Assembly: GCA_937950385.1 (NCBI GenBank)
Contig: CALFEA010000034.1
Span: 1 to 10,602, forward strand
Reading direction: 5' to 3'
Length of the DNA stretch: 10,602 nucleotides
Source: an uncultured Altererythrobacter sp.
Lineage (GTDB): Bacteria > Pseudomonadota > Alphaproteobacteria > Sphingomonadales > Sphingomonadaceae
The notes under the pieces: generated by a model
What the model saw: only the letters and a program-made list of their open reading frames with translations
Told to the model about the DNA's origin: nothing
Databases searched by the model: none
Position numbers and translations under genes: made by a program
Shown here: positions 1 through 7,340 of the stretch, one piece after another
Layout: every line of letters begins with the position of its first letter
Numbering within the stretch: the first letter of the stretch is position 1

Positions 1-118
1 CAATCAGGAAAAAATGATGGCTATCGGTGAAAAATGCATGACCCAGGTTATGGAAGACAGCGGCATGCCAACCGGCGATGCGGATGCGGCTCCTGAGGCT
101 GAAGCTCCTGCTGAATAA
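1..118 (+). CDS. C-terminal end of an unrecognised protein (5' truncated by window edge)
   Basis: Reading in the frame that starts at base 2 gives 38 codons ending in TAA at 116-118. The residues are hydrophilic (NQEKMMAIGEKCMTQVMEDS) and finish in an Ala/Glu/Pro-rich acidic tail (APEAEAPAE). A strong intrinsic terminator begins about 20 bases after the stop, which supports this being the real 3' end of a plus-strand gene. The fragment has one Cys and several Met residues, but no motif I can assign to a family. The function is unknown. The frame itself is fairly well supported by the stop/terminator arrangement. Confidence 0.6.
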   Translation, partial: NQEKMMAIGEKCMTQVMEDSGMPTGDADAAPEAEAPAE

Positions 119-140
119 ATCGCTCAAAACTGGGTAAACG

Positions 141-180
141 CGCGGGCGGCTGCTGAAAAGTGGTCGCCCGCGTTTGTTTT
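141..180 (+). terminator. Rho-independent terminator of the leftmost gene
   Basis: CGCGGGCG (141-148) pairs perfectly with CGCCCGCG (165-172). The stem extends inward by a G-U pair and a C-G pair, giving about 10 bp around a 12-base loop. It is followed immediately by the T-rich run TTTGTTTT (173-180). It lies just after the stop codon at 116-118 and is oriented to end plus-strand transcription. Confidence 0.85.
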
Positions 181-283
181 GGGCTTTCAGGTGCTTAATT
201 CGTTGATTGAATTAAAGTCTTATTAGATTTTTTTGGATTATTGCCCTGCGCTGAAAACAGCCCCCAAGGATGGGTTTCATCAA

Positions 284-856
284 CTAACGCACAATAGCGA
301 GCTTCACCCGGGCATGGCCGGAACTGATGAAGCCGAGCTTTTGAGCAGCGCCTCGCGATAGGTCAATCGTGCGCCCTTTGATAAAGGGTCCGCGATCATT
401 GATCCGCACCACGATACTGCGGCCATTGCGAGGATAGGTCACCCGCACTTTCGTCCCAAAGGGCAAGGTTTTGTGCGCAGCGGTCATCGCATTCATATTG
501 AACCGCTCGCCATTGGCGGTCAGGCGTCCGTGAAAGCGCTTACCATAAAATGACGCAACGCCCGTGCCTAGCGATCGGACGACACCGCCATAGCTTGCCG
601 ATTTGGGGATCGTCTTCGGCTTTGGTTTGGGTTTAGGTGGCAGCTCTCGTTTCGGTTTGAAGCTGTCCAAATCCACCGCGTCGCCAGCCGGCTCTAAGCG
701 TGCAGCAGCAGGGCCCAAATCGCCAAATGTGCTGTTAAAGCTGGGCGGAATTTGCTGCACTGTCTCTTGCGCAAGCAGCGGAGCAGCAGCCCAAGCGCCC
801 GCCAATATGGCTATGGCTGAAAAGCTGAGTGCAGCACGGTTTACGGTCTTGGTCAT
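284..856 (-). CDS. rlpA: RlpA-like septal/periplasmic double-psi beta-barrel protein (putative lytic transglycosylase)
   Basis: The protein has 190 residues. Residues 1-29 form a signal peptide (basic MTKTVNR, hydrophobic core, likely cleavage after PLLA before QE). There is no lipobox cysteine, so it is probably soluble in the periplasm rather than a lipoprotein like E. coli RlpA. Residues 68-81 are a Pro/Lys-repeat linker. Residues about 96-190 form the RlpA double-psi beta-barrel domain, with [15 protein letters not shown] (Glu117), AAHKTLPFG (His128) and the signature INDRGPF (Asp154). Family members cleave naked glycan strands during cell separation or simply bind peptidoglycan. No C-terminal SPOR domain is present, so septal targeting by denuded glycan is not evident. 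The start is supported by an AGGGGAA ribosome site (863-869), 6 bases upstream. It lies downstream of argG on the same strand with a 124-base gap, so it may have its own promoter. The fold assignment is firm; enzymatic activity is inferred. Confidence 0.88.
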   Translation of the reverse strand: MTKTVNRAALSFSAIAILAGAWAAAPLLAQETVQQIPPSFNSTFGDLGPAAARLEPAGDAVDLDSFKPKRELPPKPKPKPKTIPKSASYGGVVRSLGTGVASFYGKRFHGRLTANGERFNMNAMTAAHKTLPFGTKVRVTYPRNGRSIVVRINDRGPFIKGRTIDLSRGAAQKLGFISSGHARVKLAIVR

Positions 857-980
857 TTGCGATTCCCCTAGCGCCCAAGCCTAGAGGTTCGTTCCCATCG
901 CAAGCAATCGCTGAAAAGCAGCTTAGCGTGCAAATACAACGGGCTGACCCAAAGTGATCGGGTTCAGATCATCCCTGTTC

Positions 981-2207
981 TCAGCGACCGCGACCGCGTT
1001 TTGCGAGCAGTTTTAGACGCAAAGCATTGAGCTTGATAAAGCCCTCCGCATCCTTCTGATCATAGGCGCCGGCATCATCTTCAAACGTCACAACGTCTTC
1101 AGAATAGAGGTTGAAGTTCACATCCGCGCGGCGCCCAACGACCTGCGCATTGCCTTTGTAAAGCTTCAAGCGAACATCGCCGGTCACGCCAATCTGGCTG
1201 TGATCAATCGCCGCCTGCAACATCTCGCGTTCAGGCGCGAACCAGAAGCCATTATAGATCAGTTCGGCGTAGCGCGGCATTAGCTCATCCTTGAGGTGAG
1301 CGGCTCCGCGATCCAACGTTAGTTGCTCAATTCCACGGTGCGCACGGGCGTAAATCTCGCCGCCCGGCGTTTCATACATGCCGCGTGATTTCATGCCGAC
1401 AAAGCGGTTTTCAACCAGATCGAGGCGTCCAATTCCGTGCTTGCGGCCAAGCTCGTTCAGCGCGGTTAGCAATGTCGCCGGCGACATCGCCTCGCCGTTC
1501 AGAGCAACACCATCACCGCTTTCAAAAGCGATCTCAATATATTCCGGCGTGTCCGGCGCATCCTCAGGATTGACGGTGCGCGAATAGACGTAATCGGGCG
1601 TTTCAATCCACGGATCCTCCAGCACTTTGCCTTCTGACGAGGTGTGCAGCAGGTTTGCATCAGTGGAGAACGGGCTCTCGCCGCGCTTATCCTTTGGCAC
1701 GTCGATTTGATGCGCCTCTGCCCATGCGATCAGCGATGTCCGGCTGGTCAAATCCCATTCGCGCCATGGAGCAATCACTTGGATATCGGGATTGAGTGCA
1801 TAGGCCGACAATTCAAACCGGACCTGATCATTGCCTTTGCCGGTCGCGCCATGCGCAATTGCATCCGCGCCGGTTTCAGCGGCAATTTCCACCAAACGCT
1901 TGGAGATTAGCGGGCGCGCAATCGAAGTGCCGAGCAGATAGTCGCCCTCATACCGGGCATTGGCGCGCATCATTGGGAAGATGAAATCGCGCACAAATTC
2001 CTCACGCAAATCTTCGATAAAAATGTGCTTGTCAGGGATGCCCATCGCGCGCGCTTTTGTGCGGGCGGGTTCAATCTCTTCGCCTTGGCCAAGGTCTGCG
2101 GTGAAAGTCACCACTTCCAACCCGCGCTCAACTTCAAGCCATTTGGCAATCACAGAGGTATCCAGGCCGCCGGAATAAGCGAGGACAACTTTTTTGATAT
2201 CGGACAT
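981..2207 (-). CDS. argG: Argininosuccinate synthase
   Basis: The protein has 408 residues, the usual length for bacterial argininosuccinate synthases. It catalyses ATP-dependent condensation of citrulline and aspartate to argininosuccinate, the penultimate step of arginine synthesis, in the cytosol. The N-terminal ATP-pyrophosphatase loop SGGLDTS is at residues 12-18 after the beta strand KKVVLAY. The second signature, [14 protein letters not shown], is at about 119-132, and the aspartate/citrulline-site block [19 protein letters not shown] follows. The C-terminus ends in a basic tail (AKRGRGR). The start is ATG at 2205-2207, which gives the canonical N-terminus; the best ribosome site is a GGAG about 11 bases upstream. 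It is transcribed divergently from the SDR gene at 2383. No other arginine gene lies in the window. Identification is essentially certain. Confidence 0.97.
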   Translation of the reverse strand: MSDIKKVVLAYSGGLDTSVIAKWLEVERGLEVVTFTADLGQGEEIEPARTKARAMGIPDKHIFIEDLREEFVRDFIFPMMRANARYEGDYLLGTSIARPLISKRLVEIAAETGADAIAHGATGKGNDQVRFELSAYALNPDIQVIAPWREWDLTSRTSLIAWAEAHQIDVPKDKRGESPFSTDANLLHTSSEGKVLEDPWIETPDYVYSRTVNPEDAPDTPEYIEIAFESGDGVALNGEAMSPATLLTALNELGRKHGIGRLDLVENRFVGMKSRGMYETPGGEIYARAHRGIEQLTLDRGAAHLKDELMPRYAELIYNGFWFAPEREMLQAAIDHSQIGVTGDVRLKLYKGNAQVVGRRADVNFNLYSEDVVTFEDDAGAYDQKDAEGFIKLNALRLKLLAKRGRGR

Positions 2208-2382
2208 TTTACTTCACGCTCCAGATGGGGCTCATACATTCTTGGCAGCGCGGCTAGCAGGCGGTGCGAGCCGGGGCAATGGTTTGCGCGCCCCTGCGCG
2301 GCAAAGCAATTCTGTCCCTATCGCTAGTCGAATGATGCAACGAGTGCCGCTAGCTTGAGGGCTAGGCATAGGAGAGTGCGTC
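2208..2382. promoter_or_regulatory. Divergent intergenic region between argG and SDR gene
   Basis: These 175 bases separate two divergently transcribed genes and should carry both promoters. I see no strong sigma-70 boxes and no recognisable ARG-box operator. The clearest local structures are the AGGAG ribosome site of the SDR gene (2370-2374) and a short inverted repeat, CTAGC (2350-2354) with GCTAG (2361-2365), just upstream of it. I find no coding sequence that I trust here. Confidence 0.35.
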
Positions 2383-3207
2383 ATGGATTTGGGTTTGGCT
2401 GGCAAAAAAGTGATCATCAGCGCGGCAACACGCGGGGTTGGCAGAGTGACCGCGCGCACTTTTTTGGAAGAGGGCGCGATCGTTGAAATATGCGGGCGCA
2501 GGCCGGGCGGCGGCGCAGCGTTCGAAGCGGGAGCACAAGGCGAAGGACAACCCTTGGGCCAGGACGGTGTCGCGGAGGCTGTGGAGTATCTCAGCGCCTT
2601 TGGTGAAGTATACGGCAGCGTCGTTGATTGCGGCGATGAAGCGGCGGTGCGCGCTTGGGTGGCAGAGGCAGGCAAACGCATGGGCGGGATTGATGTCGCC
2701 GTATCCAACGCCAGCGCACTTGGCGGAAAACCGGCAAGCCGCGAGGGCTGGGATATCAATTACAATGTCGACATGATGTCGAGCGTTGCGATGTTTGAAA
2801 GCGCTTACCCCTTTTTCAAGGCAGCCGGCGGCGGGGCATTCGTGCAAACAGGCAGCGTGTCGGCGTTAGAGGATCACCCTTTTGGTGATAGCTTTAGCTA
2901 TTCCGCAATCAAGGCCGGTCTGATCAATTACGTCCATCAATTGGCGCATAAATATATGGCAGAAGGTATTCGCTGCAACACGGTCTGCCCCGGGCCAACG
3001 GAAATTCCCGATGGCAGTTGGGGGTATTTGAAGGATGCAATGCCCGATTATTACGCCCATAATTTGGCGCGCCATCCCGCTGGCCGATTTGGGCGGCCAG
3101 AGGAAATTGCCAATGCAATCGTCTTTCTTTCCAGCGAGAAGGCAAGTTGGATTATGGGAGAAAATTTGACCGTGGATGGCGGCTATACAACCCATGTAAA
3201 GTATTGA
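2383..3207 (+). CDS. Short-chain dehydrogenase/reductase (SDR), substrate unknown
   Basis: The protein has 274 residues and a classical SDR layout. The Rossmann nucleotide-binding segment is at residues 8-20, with a degenerate glycine motif (SAATRGVG, residues 13-20, where TGxxxGxG is usual). SNASA (108-112) replaces the usual NNAG. The catalytic tetrad can be placed as Asn128, Ser160 (TGSVSA), Tyr173 and Lys177 (YSAIK), followed by the CPGP loop (202-205) and a C-terminal VDGGY. The active site therefore looks intact although the cofactor loop is divergent. A Gly-rich insert (41-62) follows the second strand. NAD(P)-linked oxidoreduction of a small alcohol or ketone is expected, but the substrate cannot be named. 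The start is ATG 2383 with AGGAG 8 bases upstream. It probably has its own transcription unit, with the acyltransferase 109 bases downstream on the same strand. Confidence 0.85.
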   Translation: MDLGLAGKKVIISAATRGVGRVTARTFLEEGAIVEICGRRPGGGAAFEAGAQGEGQPLGQDGVAEAVEYLSAFGEVYGSVVDCGDEAAVRAWVAEAGKRMGGIDVAVSNASALGGKPASREGWDINYNVDMMSSVAMFESAYPFFKAAGGGAFVQTGSVSALEDHPFGDSFSYSAIKAGLINYVHQLAHKYMAEGIRCNTVCPGPTEIPDGSWGYLKDAMPDYYAHNLARHPAGRFGRPEEIANAIVFLSSEKASWIMGENLTVDGGYTTHVKY

Positions 3208-3316
3208 GTGCGGGCTGCAGCATATTGAATTTACGCCAAGCGGCAAAAACTTGCGTACTTGTTAAACCCTCATCGTTACCCAATATTATGACTGCAAATG
3301 GGTTAGGGGAATAGCG
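3208..3316 (+). promoter_or_regulatory. Intergenic region with possible promoter for the acyltransferase gene
   Basis: This 109-base gap contains TTGTTA (3259-3264) and an AT-rich CAATATTAT (3281-3289). Read as -35 and -10 boxes, the spacing is 16 bases (CAATAT) or 19 bases (TATTAT); neither is ideal. The ribosome site AGGGGA (3305-3310) lies 6 bases before the ATG at 3317. I see no terminator hairpin with a T-run, so read-through from the SDR gene is possible. Confidence 0.3.
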
Positions 3317-4669
3317 ATGTCATTGTGGACCAAAGCGCGCGAAATGGCGGAATTAGCGCCGCCGGAGCGCAATCGCTGGGTCGATTTTTTGCGCGCTATA
3401 TCCATCCTTGCCGTGGTCTTTGGCCATTGGTTGATGGCGGGCCTATATGTCGACAGCGCCGGGGCGCTGCAACGCGGCGACCTTCTGGAAACAGCCGGGT
3501 GGACGCATTGGCTGACATGGGCGTTTCAGGTCATGCCAGTGTTCTTTCTTGTCGGCGGATATTCCAATTCAGTGAGTTGGGAGGGCACTTTACGCAAAGC
3601 GAAAGCGGGACAAACAGGCGTCTATCGCGACTGGCTTGCCGCGCGCGTGCAGCGCCTCATCGCGCCGACATTCCCGGTGCTGCTTGTTTGGGCGGTGATT
3701 GCCGTGGCTTTGACCCAAGTTGGCTTTGATCGCGCGCAGATCCGCATGGCCACCGAGGCCGCGCTGATCCCTGTATGGTTCCTCGCCGTCTATCTGTTGG
3801 TGACGGCCTGCACGCCGCTGGCGATGAAAGCGTGGAAGCGGTTCGGCTGGCTTAGCTTTGCCATTTATATCCCTATCACCGGGTTTGTTGATTGGCTGCG
3901 GTTTGCGCATGATGTGCCCTTTATCAGCTTCACCAATTTCCTTTGGGTGTTCCTTGCCATCCACCAGCTGGGCTTTGCGTGGCGGGACGGAAAGTTCGAA
4001 AAGGGCGCCTTCGCTTTGGGATGGTTCATCGCCGCATTGGGCGTGCTGATTGCAGTCACAGTTTACGGCTTTTATCCGGTTTCGATGGTGTCCGCGCCTG
4101 ACGGTTTCTCCAACTCACTGCCGCCTACTTTCGCGCTTTTGGCGCTTGGGGCGGTGCAAGTGGGGCTGGTGCTCGCATTGGAGCCATTGGGGCGGCGGAT
4201 GCTGAATAAAATTGGTATTTGGACAGCGACAGTGCTGATGAACGGCATGATTATGACGGTGTTCTTGTGGCACTTAACTGCTTTTGTGCTGGTGATGACC
4301 TTTGTCTGGATAGCGCTAGGCGGGATTGGCCTTGAAAGCGTTCCGGGAACCAGCGAATGGTGGACCTCGCGCCCCTTATGGCTGGGTATTTATATAGCGG
4401 CCTTGCTGCCCTTTATCGCGATTTTCGCCAAATATGAGCGCAGCTTTGGGCCCATCCGCGGCGGACGCACTGTGCCAAAGGCGCGCGTGGTTGCGGGCGT
4501 GCTGCTGATATGCATTGGTCTTGGCTGCACAGCCGGGATAACCATCGCCAGCCCAGAAGGGATCACCGGCCTTCGCATATGGGTGGTGGCGCTGCCGTTT
4601 GTGGGCGCAGCATTGCTGGGCTTTGGGCCGATTTACGCCATGATCACTAGAGGCAAGGCTAAGCCCTAA
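3317..4669 (+). CDS. Acyltransferase family 3 integral membrane protein
   Basis: This is a 450-residue, strongly hydrophobic protein with roughly ten membrane segments. The N-terminal signature of acyltransferase-3 proteins is clear: RNRWVDFLRAISILAVVFGH, with Asp23, Arg26 and His37. It is followed by the conserved FFLVGGYSN (76-84), an arginine-rich segment RVQRLIAP (110-117) and WFLAVYL (154-160). A later FLWHL (His319) lies in a membrane segment. Family members move acetyl, succinyl or other acyl groups onto polysaccharides, lipids or small molecules at the inner membrane. The acceptor cannot be told from sequence, and no glycan-synthesis cluster is nearby. The start is well supported by AGGGGA 6 bases upstream. 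The gene ends 12 bases from the convergent CFA-synthase-like gene. The family call is secure; the substrate is unknown. Confidence 0.85.
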   Translation: MSLWTKAREMAELAPPERNRWVDFLRAISILAVVFGHWLMAGLYVDSAGALQRGDLLETAGWTHWLTWAFQVMPVFFLVGGYSNSVSWEGTLRKAKAGQTGVYRDWLAARVQRLIAPTFPVLLVWAVIAVALTQVGFDRAQIRMATEAALIPVWFLAVYLLVTACTPLAMKAWKRFGWLSFAIYIPITGFVDWLRFAHDVPFISFTNFLWVFLAIHQLGFAWRDGKFEKGAFALGWFIAALGVLIAVTVYGFYPVSMVSAPDGFSNSLPPTFALLALGAVQVGLVLALEPLGRRMLNKIGIWTATVLMNGMIMTVFLWHLTAFVLVMTFVWIALGGIGLESVPGTSEWWTSRPLWLGIYIAALLPFIAIFAKYERSFGPIRGGRTVPKARVVAGVLLICIGLGCTAGITIASPEGITGLRIWVVALPFVGAALLGFGPIYAMITRGKAKP

Positions 4670-4680
4670 TAGGGCCGGGC
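4662..4680. terminator. Possible bidirectional hairpin between convergent genes
   Basis: GCCCT (4663-4667), AAT, AGGGC (4671-4675) is a perfect 5-bp inverted repeat that includes the stop codon of the acyltransferase gene. An outer AGCCC/GGGCT pairing is also possible. The two genes converge with only 12 bases between stops, so a shared terminator is expected here. There is no T-run on either side, so this is only a weak candidate. Confidence 0.25.
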
Positions 4681-4681
4681 T

Positions 4682-6004
4682 CTATTCCGCAGCCTCGCTC
4701 TGGTGAAAGCGCCAATCGGGCACTTCGCCAATGCTGCGCAAACGCTCGCTTTCATGGTGCATATATTCGCGCGTCATAGGGATGGCATCGCGGCTTTTCA
4801 CATATTGGATCTGCCAATTGACCATCGTGCCATTGCGGAAAGATTGCTCTGCACCGGCGAGATAGAACAGCCACATATTGTAGAACACCTCGTCATACAT
4901 TTCGGTGATTTCTTCGCGGTGCATGACGGTGCGTTTGTACCATTCCTCTAGAGTGTAGGAGTAGTGATAGCGCATCGCCTCCACATCCATCACTTGCCAG
5001 CCATAACGCTCTGATTGCGTCACAAGCTCTGACAGCGCAGGAATATAACCGCCGGGGAAGATATATTTGCGGGTCCAAGCATCGGTGAAACCAGGCGCGC
5101 CGCTGCGCCCGCAGCAATGCGAGATCATCACGCCATCGGGTTTCAGCAAGCGGTTTGTGTGCTCAAAAAACTGCGGATAATGGATGGTGCCGACATGCTC
5201 TAGCAGGCCGACGCTGGAGATACGGTCAAACTGCCCCTCGACATCGCGGTAATCACACAGCTCAAACTTGACCATGTCCGACACGCCCAATTCAGCCGCG
5301 CGTTCATTGGAAAATTTGATTTGGTCAGGGGCAAGGGCGACGCCCAAAACCTCCACGCCATACATTTTGTTGAGATAAAGCGCGAAGCCGCCCCAACCAC
5401 AGCCAATGTCGAGCACTTTCATGCCGGGCTTCAGGTACATTTTGGCGGCCAGATGCGCCTTTTTATCCATTTGCGCCTGCTCTAGGCTGGTCGCCGATGG
5501 ATCATCCTCGCGGTAATAGGCCATGGTGTATTGGCGATCTTCATCGAGGAAGCGCTCATACAATTCGCGGGTCAGATTATAAGTATGCTCGGCATTGGCG
5601 CGGGCGCTGCTGCGCAGATTGATGCCGTCGATCTTGGCTTTGGCTTTTTGGATTAGTTTGCGGAACGGGCCCTTTGGCTTGAGGGATGAATCCCCAAGGC
5701 GCTTGGCATTCATCGTCACAAATAGGATCATATCGCGCAGATCATGCGGCTCGTCGATCACCAGCCAGCCCCACATAAATGCCTCGCCAGCACCCATTTG
5801 CGGATAGCGCGCGATGTGATTTGCCGCCTTTTTATTCGTCAAACGAACGCGGATCGGTCCAGGTCTGCCGCCAACCTCTGGAGCGTATTCTCCGTCGGCG
5901 CCTTGGGGACCTGGGCCGTAGCTATATTCTTTACCGTCATAATCGGTGATGATCATCTGGCCGCGAATGATCGCATGGCTAAGAAATTTGTCTAACAACC
6001 ACAT
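4682..6004 (-). CDS. Cyclopropane-fatty-acyl-phospholipid synthase family SAM methyltransferase
   Basis: The protein has 440 residues. An N-terminal domain (about 1-130), typical of long-form CFA synthases, precedes a class I SAM methyltransferase domain. The SAM-binding motif VLDIGCGWGGF is at 197-207, preceded by the family block LEQAQMDKKAHLAAK (174-188). Family residues are visible as LEHVG (Glu269), ISHCCGR (His296) and a Tyr-rich YHYSYTLEEWY (346-356). Family members methylenate double bonds of membrane phospholipid acyl chains from SAM. One odd point: the family's usual YSCAY segment reads YTMAY here (159-163), placing Met161 where E. coli Cfa has Cys139. A related lipid methylation (methyl-branched or other acyl modification) is therefore possible. 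The start gives a family-like N-terminus, with GGGGGA about 12 bases upstream. It is divergent from the DUF1801 gene and convergent with the acyltransferase. Confidence 0.88.
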   Translation of the reverse strand: MWLLDKFLSHAIIRGQMIITDYDGKEYSYGPGPQGADGEYAPEVGGRPGPIRVRLTNKKAANHIARYPQMGAGEAFMWGWLVIDEPHDLRDMILFVTMNAKRLGDSSLKPKGPFRKLIQKAKAKIDGINLRSSARANAEHTYNLTRELYERFLDEDRQYTMAYYREDDPSATSLEQAQMDKKAHLAAKMYLKPGMKVLDIGCGWGGFALYLNKMYGVEVLGVALAPDQIKFSNERAAELGVSDMVKFELCDYRDVEGQFDRISSVGLLEHVGTIHYPQFFEHTNRLLKPDGVMISHCCGRSGAPGFTDAWTRKYIFPGGYIPALSELVTQSERYGWQVMDVEAMRYHYSYTLEEWYKRTVMHREEITEMYDEVFYNMWLFYLAGAEQSFRNGTMVNWQIQYVKSRDAIPMTREYMHHESERLRSIGEVPDWRFHQSEAAE

Positions 6005-6042
6005 AGCTTCAAAAAATCCCCCAAAGTCGCAAACTTGGCGTT

Positions 6043-6071
6043 ACACTGTGTCGCAGAGGCAAAACTGTCAA
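6043..6071 (-). promoter_or_regulatory. Candidate promoter of the CFA-synthase-like gene
   Basis: On the minus strand a perfect -35 hexamer TTGACA (6066-6071) is followed, after 17 bases, by a poor -10 match, CAGTGT (6043-6048). The site lies in the short divergent gap and reads toward the gene starting at 6004. The -35 box overlaps the leader of the divergent DUF1801 gene. The weak -10 keeps confidence low. Confidence 0.25.
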
Positions 6072-6087
6072 TTGGGGAGTGCGAATT

Positions 6088-6540
6088 ATGGCAAAAGCAA
6101 AAGACGATCCAAAGACTGTGCCCACCGCTCAATCGGTGGAGGATTTTATAGCGAGCGTAGAGCCGGCGGCAAAATCAGAAGATGCCGCAGTATTGGATGC
6201 AATGTTTCGCAAGGTGACAGGCGCTAAGCCGAAGATATGGGCTGGCGGTATTATCGGCTATGGCGAATATCGCACCACCTATGCCAGCGGGCGCGAGGTG
6301 CATTGGATGCGCGCCGGATTTAGCCCGCGAAAAGCGAAGCATTCGCTCTATCTTCAAGGGGGCTATTGCGATGACGTCGCCGCAAAGCATCGCGCCAGAT
6401 TTTTGGAAAAGCTGGGCAAACACAAAACAGGCGCAAGCTGCCTTTATATCAACAAGCTAGCCGATGTTGACCTTGCCGTGTTGGAGCAGATGATCGCGGC
6501 GGATTGGGCCGCGATGCAGCGTATCTATCCAGATATATAG
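6088..6540 (+). CDS. DUF1801 domain protein (YdhG-like)
   Basis: The 150-residue cytosolic protein matches the DUF1801 pattern almost from end to end: AMFRKVTGAKPKIW (38-51), IIGYGEYRTTYASGRE (55-70), GFSPRKAKHSLYL (77-89), LGKHKTGASCLYINKLADVDL (109-129). I chose ATG 6088 because GGGGAG (6074-6079) sits 8 bases before it. An in-frame GTG at 6079 would overlap that ribosome site and is therefore unlikely. The family has a YdhG-like fold, and I know of no settled biochemical function; some members are annotated by similarity to iron-chaperone-like proteins, which I would not rely on. It stands alone, divergent from the CFA-synthase-like gene and ending 17 bases before the stop of the convergent molybdoenzyme. 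Confidence 0.88.
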   Translation: MAKAKDDPKTVPTAQSVEDFIASVEPAAKSEDAAVLDAMFRKVTGAKPKIWAGGIIGYGEYRTTYASGREVHWMRAGFSPRKAKHSLYLQGGYCDDVAAKHRARFLEKLGKHKTGASCLYINKLADVDLAVLEQMIAADWAAMQRIYPDI

Positions 6541-6557
6541 GCGCGCCTGAAAGTAGC

Positions 6558-7340
6558 CTAAATCCCAGCATACCATTGGTAACCGGCACGGTCTTCCCAA
6601 TAGCCGCCTTTTCCGCCCAGCACGTCATCGAAGCTGGCAACGGCTTCAATCGCGGTGAGATATTTGGGATGCTTATACCCCAGCTGCCGCTCGATGCGCA
6701 TCCGCAAAGGCGCGCCGTTCTTTTGCGGTAAAGGCTCGCCATTGAGCATATGCGCAATGATGGTCTGGGGATGATAGGCGTCAATCATGTCGACGCTTTC
6801 ATAATATTCGCCGCCAGCCAGACTGTCGGCACAGCGAAATACGATGAAATTTGCGCCGTCTTGGACCAGGGCCATGTCGAGCACATCGGACAATTGCGGT
6901 CCGGTCCATTCGCCAATCGCGCTCCACCCTTCCACGCAGTCATGCCGCGTGATTTGCGTGCGCTGCTTCATGCCGCGCAAATCATCCATAGAAAGCGAGA
7001 GCGGCGCATCAACCAGCCCGTGCACTTCCAATTTCCAATCGGTGAAGCCGCTTTCAAGCGATGCTTGATAGGCCTCATCCGCGATCCGCACCGTGCCATT
7101 GCCCTTAAATGTGGGCGAGCGTTCTGCGCGGGTGTATTCGCGGGCCAGAGCTTGGCGGCTGGCAAGGCTGCGATGGGCAACTCTGTGCCAGTTTTCAGCG
7201 GCTTTTGCCACGGCGCGGCCCGTATCGCTTTCCGCAATTTTGGAGCAAGCGCCAGTGGCCAATGCAGCAAGACCAGCAAGCGCTGTTCGGCGGTTCAACG
7301 CAGGTTTGATACCGGTTTTTGGTTTGATAGGAGCGCTCAT
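6558..7340 (-). CDS. Tat-exported molybdopterin-dependent oxidoreductase (YedY/sulfite-oxidase family)
   Basis: The protein has 260 residues. A twin-arginine signal (NRRTALAGLAALATGACS; Arg17-Arg18) indicates folded export to the periplasm. Cys32 ends this region, but the residue three before it is Thr, so lipoprotein processing is doubtful. The oxidoreductase molybdopterin-binding domain spans about 95-240. TRHDCVEGWS carries Cys135, the expected molybdenum-ligating cysteine, followed by GEWTGPQLSDVL, then MLNGEPLPQKNGAPLRMRIERQLGYKHPKYL (198-228). The start at 7340 has an ideal AGGAGG (7347-7352) 6 bases upstream; its ATG overlaps the cytochrome gene's TGA (ATGA). An in-frame extension to 7496 would lie inside the cytochrome gene and is not needed. 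Family members oxidise sulfite or reduce oxidised methionine or related S/N-oxides; the substrate is unknown here. It is the last gene of the operon, and electrons would pass through the adjacent cytochrome b. Confidence 0.9.
   Translation of the reverse strand: MSAPIKPKTGIKPALNRRTALAGLAALATGACSKIAESDTGRAVAKAAENWHRVAHRSLASRQALAREYTRAERSPTFKGNGTVRIADEAYQASLESGFTDWKLEVHGLVDAPLSLSMDDLRGMKQRTQITRHDCVEGWSAIGEWTGPQLSDVLDMALVQDGANFIVFRCADSLAGGEYYESVDMIDAYHPQTIIAHMLNGEPLPQKNGAPLRMRIERQLGYKHPKYLTAIEAVASFDDVLGGKGGYWEDRAGYQWYAGI

Noticed and set aside
2232..2759. 175-codon minus-strand open frame, and a 161-codon one at 2362-2847
   Set aside because: Both are antisense to the SDR gene, of low complexity (Pro/Ala/Ser), and without a family match.
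3262..3279. Possible CtrA site (TTAA ... TTAC) upstream of the acyltransferase gene
   Set aside because: The half-sites are 10 bases apart instead of the expected 7 and the second is imperfect.
6079..6087. GTG start for the DUF1801 gene
   Set aside because: The GTG overlaps the GGGGAG ribosome site that serves the ATG at 6088.
6538..6560. TAGGC...GCCTA inverted repeat with a GGCGCGCC palindrome between convergent genes
   Set aside because: The stem is only 5 bp with a 13-base loop and no T-run; a GC-rich palindrome of this size is expected by chance.
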